NCBI RefSeq assembly: GCF_024599795.1
Contig: NZ_CP102246.1
Span: forward strand, 3,596,001 to 3,660,000
Source of the DNA: Enterobacter cloacae complex sp. R_G8
GTDB taxonomy: Bacteria; Pseudomonadota; Gammaproteobacteria; Enterobacterales; Enterobacteriaceae
Reading direction: 5' to 3'
DNA length: 64,000 bases
The notes beneath the pieces are model-generated. The model saw nothing but the letters and a program-made list of their open reading frames with translations. It had not been told where the DNA came from and searched no databases. Below, piece by piece: positions 18,750-29,078 of this stretch. Made by a program: the position numbers and the translations under genes. Positions within the stretch are counted from its first letter, which is position 1, and each line of letters starts with the position of its first letter.

Positions 18750-19712
18750 CTAAAACATCTCTTCCACGCGGGCTAACCCTGCCTGGACGGCATCCACTTC
18801 CCCGGTTGCCAGCAGGCAGCAGGCCATCTGCAGTTTAATGGCGTGCGGAACCGGAACATTACCGGCAAGACACTGTTCAATCCAGTGCGCGGTGGTATGC
18901 GGATCTTTTGCTTCCGGCACTATCACATCAGCAGCCTCGTCCTGACGCTCCAGCACAGGTCGCGTGCCGGCAGGATCAATCAGCACTAACTGCGGACAGC
19001 GCTGCGGATTGGCGTAAACTTCACCTTCGGTGCCGTGCATCAGCAGCGCCCGGCCGCCGATATCTTCGAAGAACTTGCCCACCCGCGCCACGTACTCCGG
19101 ATGCGACACGCTGGAGAGACGCAGGGCATCCGCTTCGCCAAACGGCGTCGCCAGTTTCGCAAGCGTGTGCGCACTGTTGCGCACCCCCATGCGCCAGCGC
19201 ATATCCAGCTGCTTTTCCAGCGGCGGGCAGAGCGCCTTAACCGGAATATAGACCGGCTGGTGACCATCCAGCTTCGCCTGCGCCTGCCCGGCGTGCAGGG
19301 TCGGTTCGATACCTAACATGCCGAAGATGGTCTCCGTCAGTACCCGGGTCGGATCTTCGCTGACACCATGGACCACCACCGGGAACCCCAGCTTATGCAG
19401 CAGAATAGCCAGCAGTGGCGTCAGATTCGCCTGTTTACGCGCGCCGTTATAAGTGGGAATGACAATCGGCATTGGCTTCGCCACCGGGGGCGTTAAGCGC
19501 AGCGTTTGCGCCTGCATCGCTTCATAGAAGCCACGCATCTCCGCTTCGCCTTCACCTTTGATACGTAGCGCAATCAGGATACCGCCCATCTCCAGATCGG
19601 GTACGTCGCCATTGAGCATATGGGTGTACAGCGCACGGGCAGTTTCCTGATCCAGGTCGCGGGCATGGTTTTTTCCACGCCCTACCTCTTTGATAATTTT
19701 ACGATAATCCAC
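18750..19712 (-). CDS. ybiB: YbiB, TrpD2-type glycosyltransferase-fold nucleic-acid-binding protein
   Basis: This 320-residue protein matches E. coli YbiB in length and sequence. It has the anthranilate phosphoribosyltransferase fold (ARALYTHMLNGDVPDLEMGGILIALRIKGE; YNGARKQANLTPLLAILL) but not the full set of TrpD catalytic residues. E. coli YbiB has been reported to bind nucleic acids rather than act in tryptophan synthesis, and is SOS-linked through its position after dinG. The start is GTG 19712 behind AAGGAG; the nearby ATG is out of frame. Here it is separated from dinG by a fimbrial operon on the other strand, and I see no LexA box just upstream, so its SOS control may be lost. Confidence 0.93.
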   Translation of the reverse strand: MDYRKIIKEVGRGKNHARDLDQETARALYTHMLNGDVPDLEMGGILIALRIKGEGEAEMRGFYEAMQAQTLRLTPPVAKPMPIVIPTYNGARKQANLTPLLAILLHKLGFPVVVHGVSEDPTRVLTETIFGMLGIEPTLHAGQAQAKLDGHQPVYIPVKALCPPLEKQLDMRWRMGVRNSAHTLAKLATPFGEADALRLSSVSHPEYVARVGKFFEDIGGRALLMHGTEGEVYANPQRCPQLVLIDPAGTRPVLERQDEAADVIVPEAKDPHTTAHWIEQCLAGNVPVPHAIKLQMACCLLATGEVDAVQAGLARVEEMF

Positions 19713-19877
19713 GACATCTCTCCTTGCGGCTCTTTGCAGATACTATAGCCCTGATAAATGCCTGGCGGGTAATCATTTTCCTTTCTCTCCCGACACCCGG
19801 ACAAACGCCCTTCGAGGGTAAAAATGGTCTGAAGATAAATTGAACGAAAAATAATTCTCAGCGATAGTTCCTGCCGA

Positions 19878-19902
19878 ATTAATCAGCCAGGTGATGATTA
19901 AT
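19878..19902. promoter_or_regulatory. Inverted repeat upstream of the fimbrial operon
   Basis: ATTAATCA-N9-TGATTAAT is a perfect 8+8 dyad, 36 bases before the major pilin start. It could be a regulator site or part of the leader. No invertible-element recombinase gene or flanking long repeats were seen, so fim-type phase inversion is not supported. Confidence 0.5.
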
Positions 19903-19937
19903 ACCTGAAGTACCAAACTTTCATTCAGAGGATTAAA

Positions 19938-20471
19938 ATGAAAAAATTAATTATTGCGGGGATCGTCGCCGGGATGGCGTGTGCTTCCGTTTCTGTATTT
20001 GCATCCAGTGGTGAAGGTCAAATTAATTTCACAGGCGAAATTATTGACTCTGCATGTACTGTGGTGAACGGTTTAAGTAATCCACTTAATGTGTCATTAG
20101 GTAAGGTTTCTAAATCTGCATTTACCGGAAGTGGTTCGACGACGTCGACAACCCGTTTTAGTATTCAACTTAAAGATTGTCCTGACACGGTGACCAGCGC
20201 CTCGGTAACGTTCGGCGGAACGCCTGACAGTAACAATAAGGATATCCTTGCTGTGACATCAGGAACCGGTACGGCATCGGGAGTCGGTGTTCAGTTGCTT
20301 GATAAAACTGAAAACCCACTGAGTTTATATACGGCCTCTGCGGCGTATACGCTCACACCAGGCACCACAACGAACGATTTGCAGTTTGGTGCACGCTATA
20401 TCCAGACCGGACCTGCTATTTCTGCCGGACTGGCGAATGCCGCCTCGACCTTCACTATCGTTTACAACTAA
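19938..20471 (+). CDS. Fimbrial major subunit (FimA-like pilin)
   Basis: This 177-residue pilin has a 22-residue signal peptide (MKKLIIAGIVAGMACASVSVFA), then SSGEGQINFTGEIIDSAC, the usual start of type 1-like pilins. Two Cys residues (IIDSACTV and LKDCPDT) form the conserved disulfide. The C-terminus, TFTIVYN, has the penultimate Tyr and alternating hydrophobic beta strand used in chaperone binding. It is first in a five-gene chaperone-usher operon and probably forms the fimbrial shaft. AGAGGA precedes the start. The gene is visibly more AT-rich than its neighbours, consistent with horizontal origin or high expression. Confidence 0.92.
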   Translation: MKKLIIAGIVAGMACASVSVFASSGEGQINFTGEIIDSACTVVNGLSNPLNVSLGKVSKSAFTGSGSTTSTTRFSIQLKDCPDTVTSASVTFGGTPDSNNKDILAVTSGTGTASGVGVQLLDKTENPLSLYTASAAYTLTPGTTTNDLQFGARYIQTGPAISAGLANAASTFTIVYN

Positions 20472-20532
20472 TAAAACGGATATTAGCTACCCCAGTGGCT
20501 AATATCTGTTATTGCTTTATTACGGTATTACT

Positions 20533-21207
20533 ATGCGAAAATATCTTCTGGCCTCCTCCTTTTTATTTATTGCTTCTGTCGCCCATGCCGGCATTACCAT
20601 CGGCGGCACACGCGTGGTCTATCCCGAAAATAAAAAAGAATCTTCCATTGGGATCACCAACCCGGACAACCTCGACTACCTTGTGCAGTCATGGGTCGAA
20701 ACGGAAGATAATGCCCGCGAGAAAGCACCGTTTCTGATTACACCGCCTCTGTTCCGCCTTGATGCGAAGCAAGAAAACGTTCTGCGCATCATCAGAACCG
20801 GGGGGAATTTACCAGCGGATCGCGAATCACTGTTCTGGTTGAATATTAAATCCATTCCCTCTTCTGCGCGTAATGAGAGCGTTAATACATTGCAGATCGC
20901 GATTAAAACCCGCATTAAACTGCTTTATCGTCCGTCGGGTATTACGGGCAAACCGGAAGATGTCACCACGCAATTAGTCTGGCACACGCGGGGTAATCAA
21001 CTTATTGTCGACAACCCCACGCCGTTTTATATGAATTTCCAGGAAATAAAACTCGACGGTAAAAAAGTGGATAAAGCCACCTATGCCGGACCTAAAAGCG
21101 AAACGCATTTCGCGATGCCAGCCAATATCACAGCACACACCGTGTCCTGGAAAATCATCAATGACTTTGGCGGCATTAGTCAGTCATATACCGCACAGAT
21201 TAAATAA
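20533..21207 (+). CDS. Periplasmic fimbrial chaperone (PapD/FimC family)
   Basis: This 224-residue protein has a signal peptide (MRKYLLASSFLFIASVAHA) and two immunoglobulin-like domains. Family features are GITIGGTRVVYPENKKESSIGI in the first strand region, LVQSWVE, FLITPPLFRLDAKQENVLRI and the conserved IKTRIKLLYRP (about residue 130) with the subunit-anchoring Arg/Lys. It folds pilins by donor-strand complementation and delivers them to the usher. ATG 20533 was chosen because it begins the signal peptide; a start seven codons earlier would spoil it. It lies 61 bases after the major pilin gene. Confidence 0.94.
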   Translation: MRKYLLASSFLFIASVAHAGITIGGTRVVYPENKKESSIGITNPDNLDYLVQSWVETEDNAREKAPFLITPPLFRLDAKQENVLRIIRTGGNLPADRESLFWLNIKSIPSSARNESVNTLQIAIKTRIKLLYRPSGITGKPEDVTTQLVWHTRGNQLIVDNPTPFYMNFQEIKLDGKKVDKATYAGPKSETHFAMPANITAHTVSWKIINDFGGISQSYTAQIK

Positions 21208-21231
21208 CTTCCGGAATTTCTGAATATCATT

Positions 21232-23775
21232 ATGCGCTGGGAATACACCACCAAACCACCGAAACAGCACGGACGATCAATGCTTATCGCATTAGGTTGT
21301 GCCCTGTTGGGTGTTTGCGTGCAAAAAGTTCTCGCCGATGATTATTTCAATCCGGCGCTGCTGGATATCGACAACCCGGGTCAGGGTAAAACCGACCTCA
21401 GTATTTATGAGATTGGTCCCGGTCAGGCTCCCGGTAAATATCACGTTGACGTCTACGTCAACAATAATAAAGTGGCAAGCAAAGAGATTGAGTTTACGCT
21501 GAAGAAAGACGCCAGCGGAAAATCAACCCTGCAGCCGTGCCTGAGCACGGCTCAGCTAAAAAGCTTTGGTATTAATATCGATAAATTCAGGATAGATGAT
21601 AAGGCTCAGTGCGTTGACCTGAGCGTTATCCCTGCCGCCAGCGCAACGTTTCATGTTAATCCGCAGCAGCTGCTGTTAAGCATTCCGCAGAGCGCGATTA
21701 CCCAGGTACCGCGTGATTACGTCGACCCGCAGGAGTATGACGAGGGAATTAACGCCCTGCTGCTCAATTACAGCTTCACCGCCGGGGACAACCGCGGCAA
21801 AGGTGAAAACGGTACCGATCAGCGCAGCGAGTTTCTTAACCTGCGTCCGGGTCTTAATCTCGGGGCATGGCGTTTTCGTAACTACTCCACCTGGAGCAAA
21901 ACCAGCGGTGACGGTGACGCAGAGAGCCAGTTTTCGTCGGTCTATACCTATGCCCAGCGGGATATTATCGCCCTTGGCGGGAACCTCAAAGTAGGGCAAA
22001 GCTCTTCCCCTTCCGACGTGTTTGACAGCGTCTCTTTCACCGGGGCGCAGATCGCTTCGGATGACGACATGCTCCCGGACAGCATGAAGGGCTTTGCGCC
22101 GGTGATCCGCGGGACGGCGCACAGTAACGCCCAGGTGATCGTCCGCCAGAACGGTTACGTCATTTACCAGAACTATGTCGCCCCCGGCGCGTTTGAGATC
22201 AACGACCTCTACCCCACCGGCGGAAGCGGCGATTTAAACGTCACCGTCAAAGAGACGGACGGCAGCGAACAGCACTTTGTGGTGCCTTATGCATCAGTGC
22301 CAGTGTTGCAGCGTGAAGGCCGCTTTAAATACAGCCTCACCGCGGGACGCTATCGCAGCTATGACAACGACGTCGAAAAAACCCCGTTTATGCAGGGTAC
22401 GGCAATCTACGGATTGCCTTACGGCTTTACGGTTTACGGCGGCGTGCAGGCAAGCCAGTATTACGATGCGCTGGCGCTGGGAGTCGGCAAAAATATCGGC
22501 GATCTCGGGGCCTTCTCGGTGGATGTCACCGACGCCAAATCAGAGATGCAGGACCAGGCCCCCACTGACGGACGCTCCTGGCGCATCCGCTACAGCAAAG
22601 ATTTCGCCACCACCGGCACCCATTTTTCCATTGCTGGCTATCGCTATAACAGCAAGGGGTTCTACACCCTTCAGGACACCCTGGATTCCCATACCCGCAA
22701 TGATGACTGGGAAACGCCGGACACCCGACGCAGCCGCGAAGAGGCCACTGTCGATCAGTCCCTGGGCGGCTCGTTGGGTTCGCTGACGTTAAGCCTGGTC
22801 AAAGAGAGCTACTGGAATTCAAACGAGGGGATGACCTCGATGAACCTCGGGTACAACAACACCTGGCACGGGATCAGCTACGGTCTGAGTTACGGACTGG
22901 ATAAAAACACGCGTGACAGCGGGGATGATAATAATGAGAAAACCAGCGAGCAGACGATCGCGTTTAACGTCTCCGTTCCGCTCGATCGCTGGCTCAGCAA
23001 CACCTGGGTGAACTACAACCTGAACAGCACGAAGCACGAAACCACCCAAAGCGTGGGCCTGAACGGCACCGCGCTGGCCGGCAATAACCTCAGCTGGGGT
23101 GTTCAGCAGGGCCACAGTCAGAGCAGCGGCGACAGCACCAGTCTGAATGCCGATTACAAAGGCACCTATGGTGAAGTGAGCGCCGGGTATTCGCAGGATA
23201 ACCAGCAGCAACAGCTCAACGTCGGTCTTCAGGGCAGCATGATCGCCCATGCTCACGGCATCACCCTTGGTCAGCCAATGGGTGAGACCGTCGCACTGAT
23301 CGAAGCGCCGGGCGCTGACGACACGAACATCACTAATCAGACAGGCGTGAACACCGATTTTCGTGGCTACGCCATTGTGCCGTACGTTTCGCCTTACCGT
23401 CATAACACCCTCGCACTGAATACCGAGACGTTGCCAGGAAATGCTGATATTGACCAGGCAGCCAGAACGGTGACACCGACGCGCGGCGCCATCGTGCGTG
23501 CACATTATGAAACGCATGTCGGCAGCCGGGTGCTGATGACCTTAAAACGTGCGGATGGTCGTCCGATACCGTTTGGGGCAACGGCCTCTCAGGCCCGTCA
23601 GGAGGGTGAATTTATCGTTGGGGATGGCGGCCAGGTGTATCTGACCGGTATGCAGGAGACAGGCACGATTAACGTCAGCTGGGGGAAAACCGCCGACAGC
23701 CACTGCACCGCAGCGTATCACCTGCCGGTAGAAGACCAGAATCCGGTCCTTAACATTACGGCGCAGTGTGTATGA
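21232..23775 (+). CDS. Outer-membrane fimbrial usher (FimD/PapC family)
   Basis: This 847-residue protein has an N-terminal signal region (hydrophobic at about residues 17-35), an N-terminal chaperone-binding domain beginning DDYFNPALLDIDNPGQGKTDLS, a 24-strand beta-barrel with plug (RSEFLNLRPGLNLGAWRFRNYSTW; PDSMKGFAPVIRGTAHSNAQV) and C-terminal domains ending in a Cys (ITAQCV). Length and motifs are those of a full-length usher. It secretes and assembles the pilins from this operon. The codon use is more GC-rich than in the first pilin gene. It overlaps the following frame slightly and has no frameshift. Confidence 0.95.
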   Translation: MRWEYTTKPPKQHGRSMLIALGCALLGVCVQKVLADDYFNPALLDIDNPGQGKTDLSIYEIGPGQAPGKYHVDVYVNNNKVASKEIEFTLKKDASGKSTLQPCLSTAQLKSFGINIDKFRIDDKAQCVDLSVIPAASATFHVNPQQLLLSIPQSAITQVPRDYVDPQEYDEGINALLLNYSFTAGDNRGKGENGTDQRSEFLNLRPGLNLGAWRFRNYSTWSKTSGDGDAESQFSSVYTYAQRDIIALGGNLKVGQSSSPSDVFDSVSFTGAQIASDDDMLPDSMKGFAPVIRGTAHSNAQVIVRQNGYVIYQNYVAPGAFEINDLYPTGGSGDLNVTVKETDGSEQHFVVPYASVPVLQREGRFKYSLTAGRYRSYDNDVEKTPFMQGTAIYGLPYGFTVYGGVQASQYYDALALGVGKNIGDLGAFSVDVTDAKSEMQDQAPTDGRSWRIRYSKDFATTGTHFSIAGYRYNSKGFYTLQDTLDSHTRNDDWETPDTRRSREEATVDQSLGGSLGSLTLSLVKESYWNSNEGMTSMNLGYNNTWHGISYGLSYGLDKNTRDSGDDNNEKTSEQTIAFNVSVPLDRWLSNTWVNYNLNSTKHETTQSVGLNGTALAGNNLSWGVQQGHSQSSGDSTSLNADYKGTYGEVSAGYSQDNQQQQLNVGLQGSMIAHAHGITLGQPMGETVALIEAPGADDTNITNQTGVNTDFRGYAIVPYVSPYRHNTLALNTETLPGNADIDQAARTVTPTRGAIVRAHYETHVGSRVLMTLKRADGRPIPFGATASQARQEGEFIVGDGGQVYLTGMQETGTINVSWGKTADSHCTAAYHLPVEDQNPVLNITAQCV

Positions 23776-23792
23776 ACCTTTCCGAGGAAAAA

Positions 23793-24782
23793 ATGAACAT
23801 GTTGAGATATGCCTTTGCGTTGCTGGTTTTGCTCACGAGCGTGGGTCTGGTACCGCATGCCCATGCAGCGACAACCTGTAACAGCAACGATCTGCCTTAT
23901 ACCCTGGATGCCGGCACGCTTTCTGTACCCACGACCCTCAATATTGGCAGCGTTATCCCGGGTTCAGCAAAAACACATACTGTTAACGGCAGCTGTACCG
24001 GAACGCTCACCAGTCACACCATTATTTCCTGCTATTACGGAACGGGAACGGAAGTGCCGGGCATGCCGGGTGTTTACACGACCAATATTGACGGCATCGG
24101 CATTGAGCTCCTGAACAGCAACGGGCAGATCATTCGCGGAACCGGTTACTCATGCGACAGCACCGCAACCCCCATAGGAACAGTCAGCAGCGACAGCGGA
24201 CAAACGTTTTCTTTCAGCTATACCCAGCAGTTAATCAAAACGGCGACACATATCGGGACCGGAACCCTTTCGGTTTCGCAGGATCCCTACGGATTCGGTG
24301 TTTTTAATTCGGTTGGGATTTCTGGCGAAGGCAATAAAAGCCGCTATTCCGCCACCGTCAGCGAAAGAACGGCGACCTGTTCTGTCGATCCCTTAAATCT
24401 GACGGTCACGCTCGGCGATTTCCCGGTGTCACAATTTACCCACGTGGGCAGCTATACACCCTGGAAGTATTTCAATATCACCGCCACCTGCACGGAAGAG
24501 GTCAACCTCACGGCCTCGGTGACCAGCGCGAATGGCATCAATAGCCAGTATGCGGATGTACTGAACCTCACGCCCGGCAGCGACAGCGCCACGGGCGTCG
24601 GGGTGAGAATGCTGCTTGACGGTGTCGATCTGAGATATGACTACCCTATCCCGGTCGGTGGAAGAGCCGAACCTGACGTTCCGGATGTGATCCCCTTCGC
24701 CGTGCAGTATTACCAGACGGATGCCACCGTCACTGCGGGAAAAGCCAACACGATTGCCACAATCGATTTTGAATATCAGTAA
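23793..24782 (+). CDS. Fimbrial adhesin / tip protein (FimH-like, two-domain)
   Basis: This is about 329 residues with a signal peptide (MNMLRYAFALLVLLTSVGL, cut after AHA). The N-terminal half (to about residue 190) has several Cys residues and no close family I recognise, the usual place for a receptor-binding domain. The C-terminal half is a pilin domain (TATCSVDPLNLTVTLGDFPVSQFTHVG and the ending TIATIDFEYQ). This is the plan of a tip adhesin. Start choice: ATG 23793 after CCGAGGAAAA; ATG 23799 is also possible. The receptor cannot be predicted. Confidence 0.82.
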   Translation: MNMLRYAFALLVLLTSVGLVPHAHAATTCNSNDLPYTLDAGTLSVPTTLNIGSVIPGSAKTHTVNGSCTGTLTSHTIISCYYGTGTEVPGMPGVYTTNIDGIGIELLNSNGQIIRGTGYSCDSTATPIGTVSSDSGQTFSFSYTQQLIKTATHIGTGTLSVSQDPYGFGVFNSVGISGEGNKSRYSATVSERTATCSVDPLNLTVTLGDFPVSQFTHVGSYTPWKYFNITATCTEEVNLTASVTSANGINSQYADVLNLTPGSDSATGVGVRMLLDGVDLRYDYPIPVGGRAEPDVPDVIPFAVQYYQTDATVTAGKANTIATIDFEYQ

Positions 24783-24792
24783 CGGAGCGATG

Positions 24793-25293
24793 ATGAAAAC
24801 ATTCCCCCTTTTACTCGCGCTGACGAGCCTCTCTGCGGGCGCGACCGACGTCACGCTCAATATCGAAGGGAATATTTACGAGAGCACCTGCCAGGTAGAC
24901 AGCGCCAGCCAGAATACGGTGGTGGATCTGGGACAGGCTGTCGCCACTGATTTCAAAAATATCGGCGATACCGGCCCCTGGAAAAATTTCGATTTAACAC
25001 TCACGAACTGTCCGTCCACGCTGACGGTTGCCACCATTTCCGTTGACGGCCCGCGCGATACGGACCACCCCTTTAAATTCGCCAATAGCGGTACCGCCAA
25101 AGGCGTGGCGTTAGAGCTGGCCGATCGTCTGGATTATATCGTGCTTGCCCCCCAGGCCCGATTCAGCGTGGTGATTGATGCCGGCACCCACACCGCGGAC
25201 TTCCCCATGGCGGCACGCTATTACGCGACCGCCATGCCCGTGACGGCGGGCACGTTCAGCAGCGTTGTTCAGGCCACCTTTACTTACCAGTAG
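24793..25293 (+). CDS. Minor fimbrial subunit
   Basis: This 166-residue pilin-domain protein has a short signal peptide (MKTFPLLLALTSLSAGA). NIEGNIYESTCQVDSASQNTVVDLGQ and FDLTLTNCPSTL carry the two pilin Cys residues, and the C-terminus VVQATFTYQ has the penultimate Tyr. It is probably a FimF/FimG-like adaptor or a chain terminator. The start at 24793 follows GGAG; a second ATG one codon earlier is too close to the ribosome binding site. Its last 14 bases overlap the 3' end of dinG on the opposite strand. Confidence 0.85.
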   Translation: MKTFPLLLALTSLSAGATDVTLNIEGNIYESTCQVDSASQNTVVDLGQAVATDFKNIGDTGPWKNFDLTLTNCPSTLTVATISVDGPRDTDHPFKFANSGTAKGVALELADRLDYIVLAPQARFSVVIDAGTHTADFPMAARYYATAMPVTAGTFSSVVQATFTYQ

Positions 25294-27457
25294 GACCGCG
25301 CCCCTTAGCACGGATGCTTTTTTTACGCCCGGCGGCCAGTTTTGCCGGGCGTTTTTTCACTTCCGGTACCTCTGGCTGTTCTATCGGGAATACCGGCAAC
25401 GCATTCAGCAAGCGCTGCCCGTAGTTTTTGGTGAGCAGACGTTTGTCATAGATCACCACTTCCCCCCAGCAGCCGTGGCTACGGATAAGACGCCCCACCT
25501 GCTGAATGAGGTTAAACGAGGCTGCCGGTAAACTTTGCACTTCAAACGGATAGCGGTTGAGGCTTTTGAGCCACTCACCTTCGGTGATCACCACCGGGCT
25601 GTCGATGGGCGGGAAGGCAATTTTATGAATGTGCACCTGCGTCAGGTAATCGCCTTTTAAATCGAGTCCTTCAGCAAAAGACTGCAGCCCCACCAGCACG
25701 CTGCGCTCACCGTTATCGATGCGCTGGCGGTGGAGTTCCACCAGCCGGTAGCGCGGCTGATCGCCCTGCACCAGCAGCAGTAACCGCAGATCGGTAACAT
25801 GTTCCAGAAAGCGCTGCATGGCGCGTCCGCTGGCAAACAGTACCAGCATGCCGGGGTATTTTTTACTCTCGACCTGTTCGCGGAAATAGGCGGCCATTTC
25901 GGCTATGTGCTGCTCTTCGTTATCGATAAGCGGCTCATAATTCATGCGCGGGATCACCAGCTTGCCCTGCTCGCAGTGGTTAAACGGCGAGTCCAGCGCC
26001 ACGAAGCGGTCACCCGCTTTTTCTTTCAGGCCACTCATCTCCTGCAGCCGCGAGAAGCTGTTGAGGGAACGCAGGGTCGCAGAGGTCACCACCACGTGTG
26101 GCACGCTGCGCCAGATCAGCTTTTCCAGCTGATCGGCCACGCGGATCCCCACACAGTGGAAAAAGAGATGTACCTGCCCGTCTCTCACTTCCCGGGTGGC
26201 CCATTTGGTCACCGGCGCACCGGACGCCTGCGCCATCGAAGCCAGCCGCCAGAGTTTGCTCTGTGCTTCAAACATGCCCAGCGCACGGTTCATCTGCAGC
26301 AGAATACGGTGCAAACGCACCACGTCATGAGTGCCGGTCTTTTCACTGAGATCGTTTAAGAACATCTCTGCCAGGCCGCGCAGCTTTTCCAGATGCTTCG
26401 CCAGCTGCTGGCAAATCTCCATCACCTCGTCCGGCAGCTCCCCCATGGCAAAACGGTGCTCGGCCTCCTGGGTCGCCGGAAGATACAGATTAAGGATGTT
26501 GTTCAGCGACGAGATAAGGCTGTAGACCTCTTCGCAGTGTTCGCTCAGACGCTCGGGCACCGCCAGCGGCGGCGTGGTTTTCGGGCGGAACTGCTCCATG
26601 CAGGTGGCCACCAGCTTGCAGAACAAATCGAGCTGCAGGCGGAACCACGGCGCCGTGATTTCAGCGCTCATCTCCAGCGCATCCCGCGCCACGTCGGGCA
26701 GATGGTGGCCTTCATCAAGCACCAGCAACAGGTTTTTCGGCTCCGGCAGCACCGCTTCGCTTTCCAGCGCCGCCATCACCAGCGCATGGTTGGCGACCAC
26801 CACTTCCGCTTCCTGGATCTCCCGCCGGGCGACAAAAAACGGGCACTCACGGTAATAGTGACAGTTGCGGTTAAGACAGCTGGCTTTATCGGTGCTGAGC
26901 CTGCGCCATAAGTCATCGCCGATGGCCTGGCTGGTGTGATCGCGCAAACCGTCCCACTTGTAGCTGTCGAGATCGGCTTTCAGCTTCGCGCACTGTTCCT
27001 GCTCCGCCTTGTTGTTTGGCGTCAGTTCGTCATCAAGAAACGCCAGCAGATCCTGCTGGGTGGGCTCACTGCTGGCGAGCGCCGCCAGGTTACGCGGGCA
27101 GACATAACGTCCGCGGCCAAAGGCGGCGGTAAAACGCAGCTCGGGGATAATTTTGCGCAGCAGCGGCAGGTCTTTGCTGAAGATCTGATCCTGTAGCGCC
27201 ACGTTAGCGGTGCTGACCACCAGCGTCTTTTGTTCTTCCCGCGCAATAGCGATGCCCGGGATTAAATAAGAGAGGGTTTTACCGACCCCGGTTGGCGCTT
27301 CAATCGCCAGATGTCGCCCGTCGTCACCGGCGAGCGTTTTTGCCACATCGGCAATCATCTGCCGCTGTGGTGCCCGGGGGATAAAGTCGGGGATCTGCTG
27401 CTGGAGTGCCTTATACCAGGCACCAATCTGCGCTTTCAGCGCCGCGGTTAAAGCCAT
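25280..27457 (-). CDS. dinG: ATP-dependent DNA helicase DinG (SOS-inducible)
   Basis: This 725-residue XPD-like superfamily 2 helicase has Walker A EAPTGVGKT (about residue 50), the iron-sulfur cluster region with Cys in RYVCPRNL, KASCLNRNCHYYRECPF (about residues 120-210), the DEGH box (LLLVLDEGHHLPD, about 248) and QQVGRLIRSHGCWGE near the C-terminus. It unwinds 5'-3', including R-loops and G-quadruplexes, and aids replication through transcribed genes. The C-terminal basic tail (after PEQPEVPE-type sequence) is longer than and different from the E. coli tail; this is the part that carries the fimbrial terminator on the other strand. A LexA box precedes it. Confidence 0.96.
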   Translation of the reverse strand: MALTAALKAQIGAWYKALQQQIPDFIPRAPQRQMIADVAKTLAGDDGRHLAIEAPTGVGKTLSYLIPGIAIAREEQKTLVVSTANVALQDQIFSKDLPLLRKIIPELRFTAAFGRGRYVCPRNLAALASSEPTQQDLLAFLDDELTPNNKAEQEQCAKLKADLDSYKWDGLRDHTSQAIGDDLWRRLSTDKASCLNRNCHYYRECPFFVARREIQEAEVVVANHALVMAALESEAVLPEPKNLLLVLDEGHHLPDVARDALEMSAEITAPWFRLQLDLFCKLVATCMEQFRPKTTPPLAVPERLSEHCEEVYSLISSLNNILNLYLPATQEAEHRFAMGELPDEVMEICQQLAKHLEKLRGLAEMFLNDLSEKTGTHDVVRLHRILLQMNRALGMFEAQSKLWRLASMAQASGAPVTKWATREVRDGQVHLFFHCVGIRVADQLEKLIWRSVPHVVVTSATLRSLNSFSRLQEMSGLKEKAGDRFVALDSPFNHCEQGKLVIPRMNYEPLIDNEEQHIAEMAAYFREQVESKKYPGMLVLFASGRAMQRFLEHVTDLRLLLLVQGDQPRYRLVELHRQRIDNGERSVLVGLQSFAEGLDLKGDYLTQVHIHKIAFPPIDSPVVITEGEWLKSLNRYPFEVQSLPAASFNLIQQVGRLIRSHGCWGEVVIYDKRLLTKNYGQRLLNALPVFPIEQPEVPEVKKRPAKLAAGRKKSIRAKGRGPTGK
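25326..25357 (+). terminator. Terminator of the fimbrial operon, inside the dinG coding region
   Basis: CGCCCGGC-N10-GCCGGGCG is followed by T6 on the plus strand, 33 bases after the last pilin stop. The same bases encode part of the Arg/Lys/Ala-rich DinG tail on the minus strand, so the sequence does two jobs. Confidence 0.82.
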
Positions 27458-27471
27458 CGGAAAACCTGAAA

Positions 27472-27491
27472 TACTGTATAAACAGCCACTA
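27472..27491 (-). promoter_or_regulatory. LexA (SOS) box of dinG
   Basis: On the minus strand the 20-base site reads TAGTGGCTGTTTATACAGTA: one half-site ACAG is canonical and the other (GTGG) is imperfect, as in the known atypical E. coli dinG box. It lies 15-34 bases upstream of the dinG start. Confidence 0.8.
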
Positions 27492-27515
27492 TTGTGGCAC
27501 TTTCTTTTCGTCGCC

Positions 27516-27548
27516 GCAAAAAGAAAAGCCCGGCTTTACGGCCGGGCT
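27516..27548 (-). terminator. Intrinsic terminator of rhlE
   Basis: On the minus strand GCCCGGC-CGTAAA-GCCGGGC is followed by TTTTCTTTTT, starting seven bases after the rhlE stop. It separates rhlE from dinG. Confidence 0.88.
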
Positions 27549-27554
27549 TCCAGA

Positions 27555-28907
<1,353 letters not shown>

Positions 28908-29078
28908 AAAAACTCCGAACCGCCCCGACCATCACAGGTGTAGTTTTCAGGGAGATATAACAATTAGGAGGACAAAAACCACAATGTCGCGAAGGGGCGG
29001 AGTGTAGCAGCTTTTGTGACGTGGCGCATAAAATATCCCTCCACCTTCCCTCGACGATTTCGCTAATCAGGCATAATC

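Noticed and set aside
19713..19937. A fim-type invertible promoter switch
   Set aside because: No recombinase gene and no pair of inverted repeats spaced by a few hundred bases; only a short 8+8 dyad is present.
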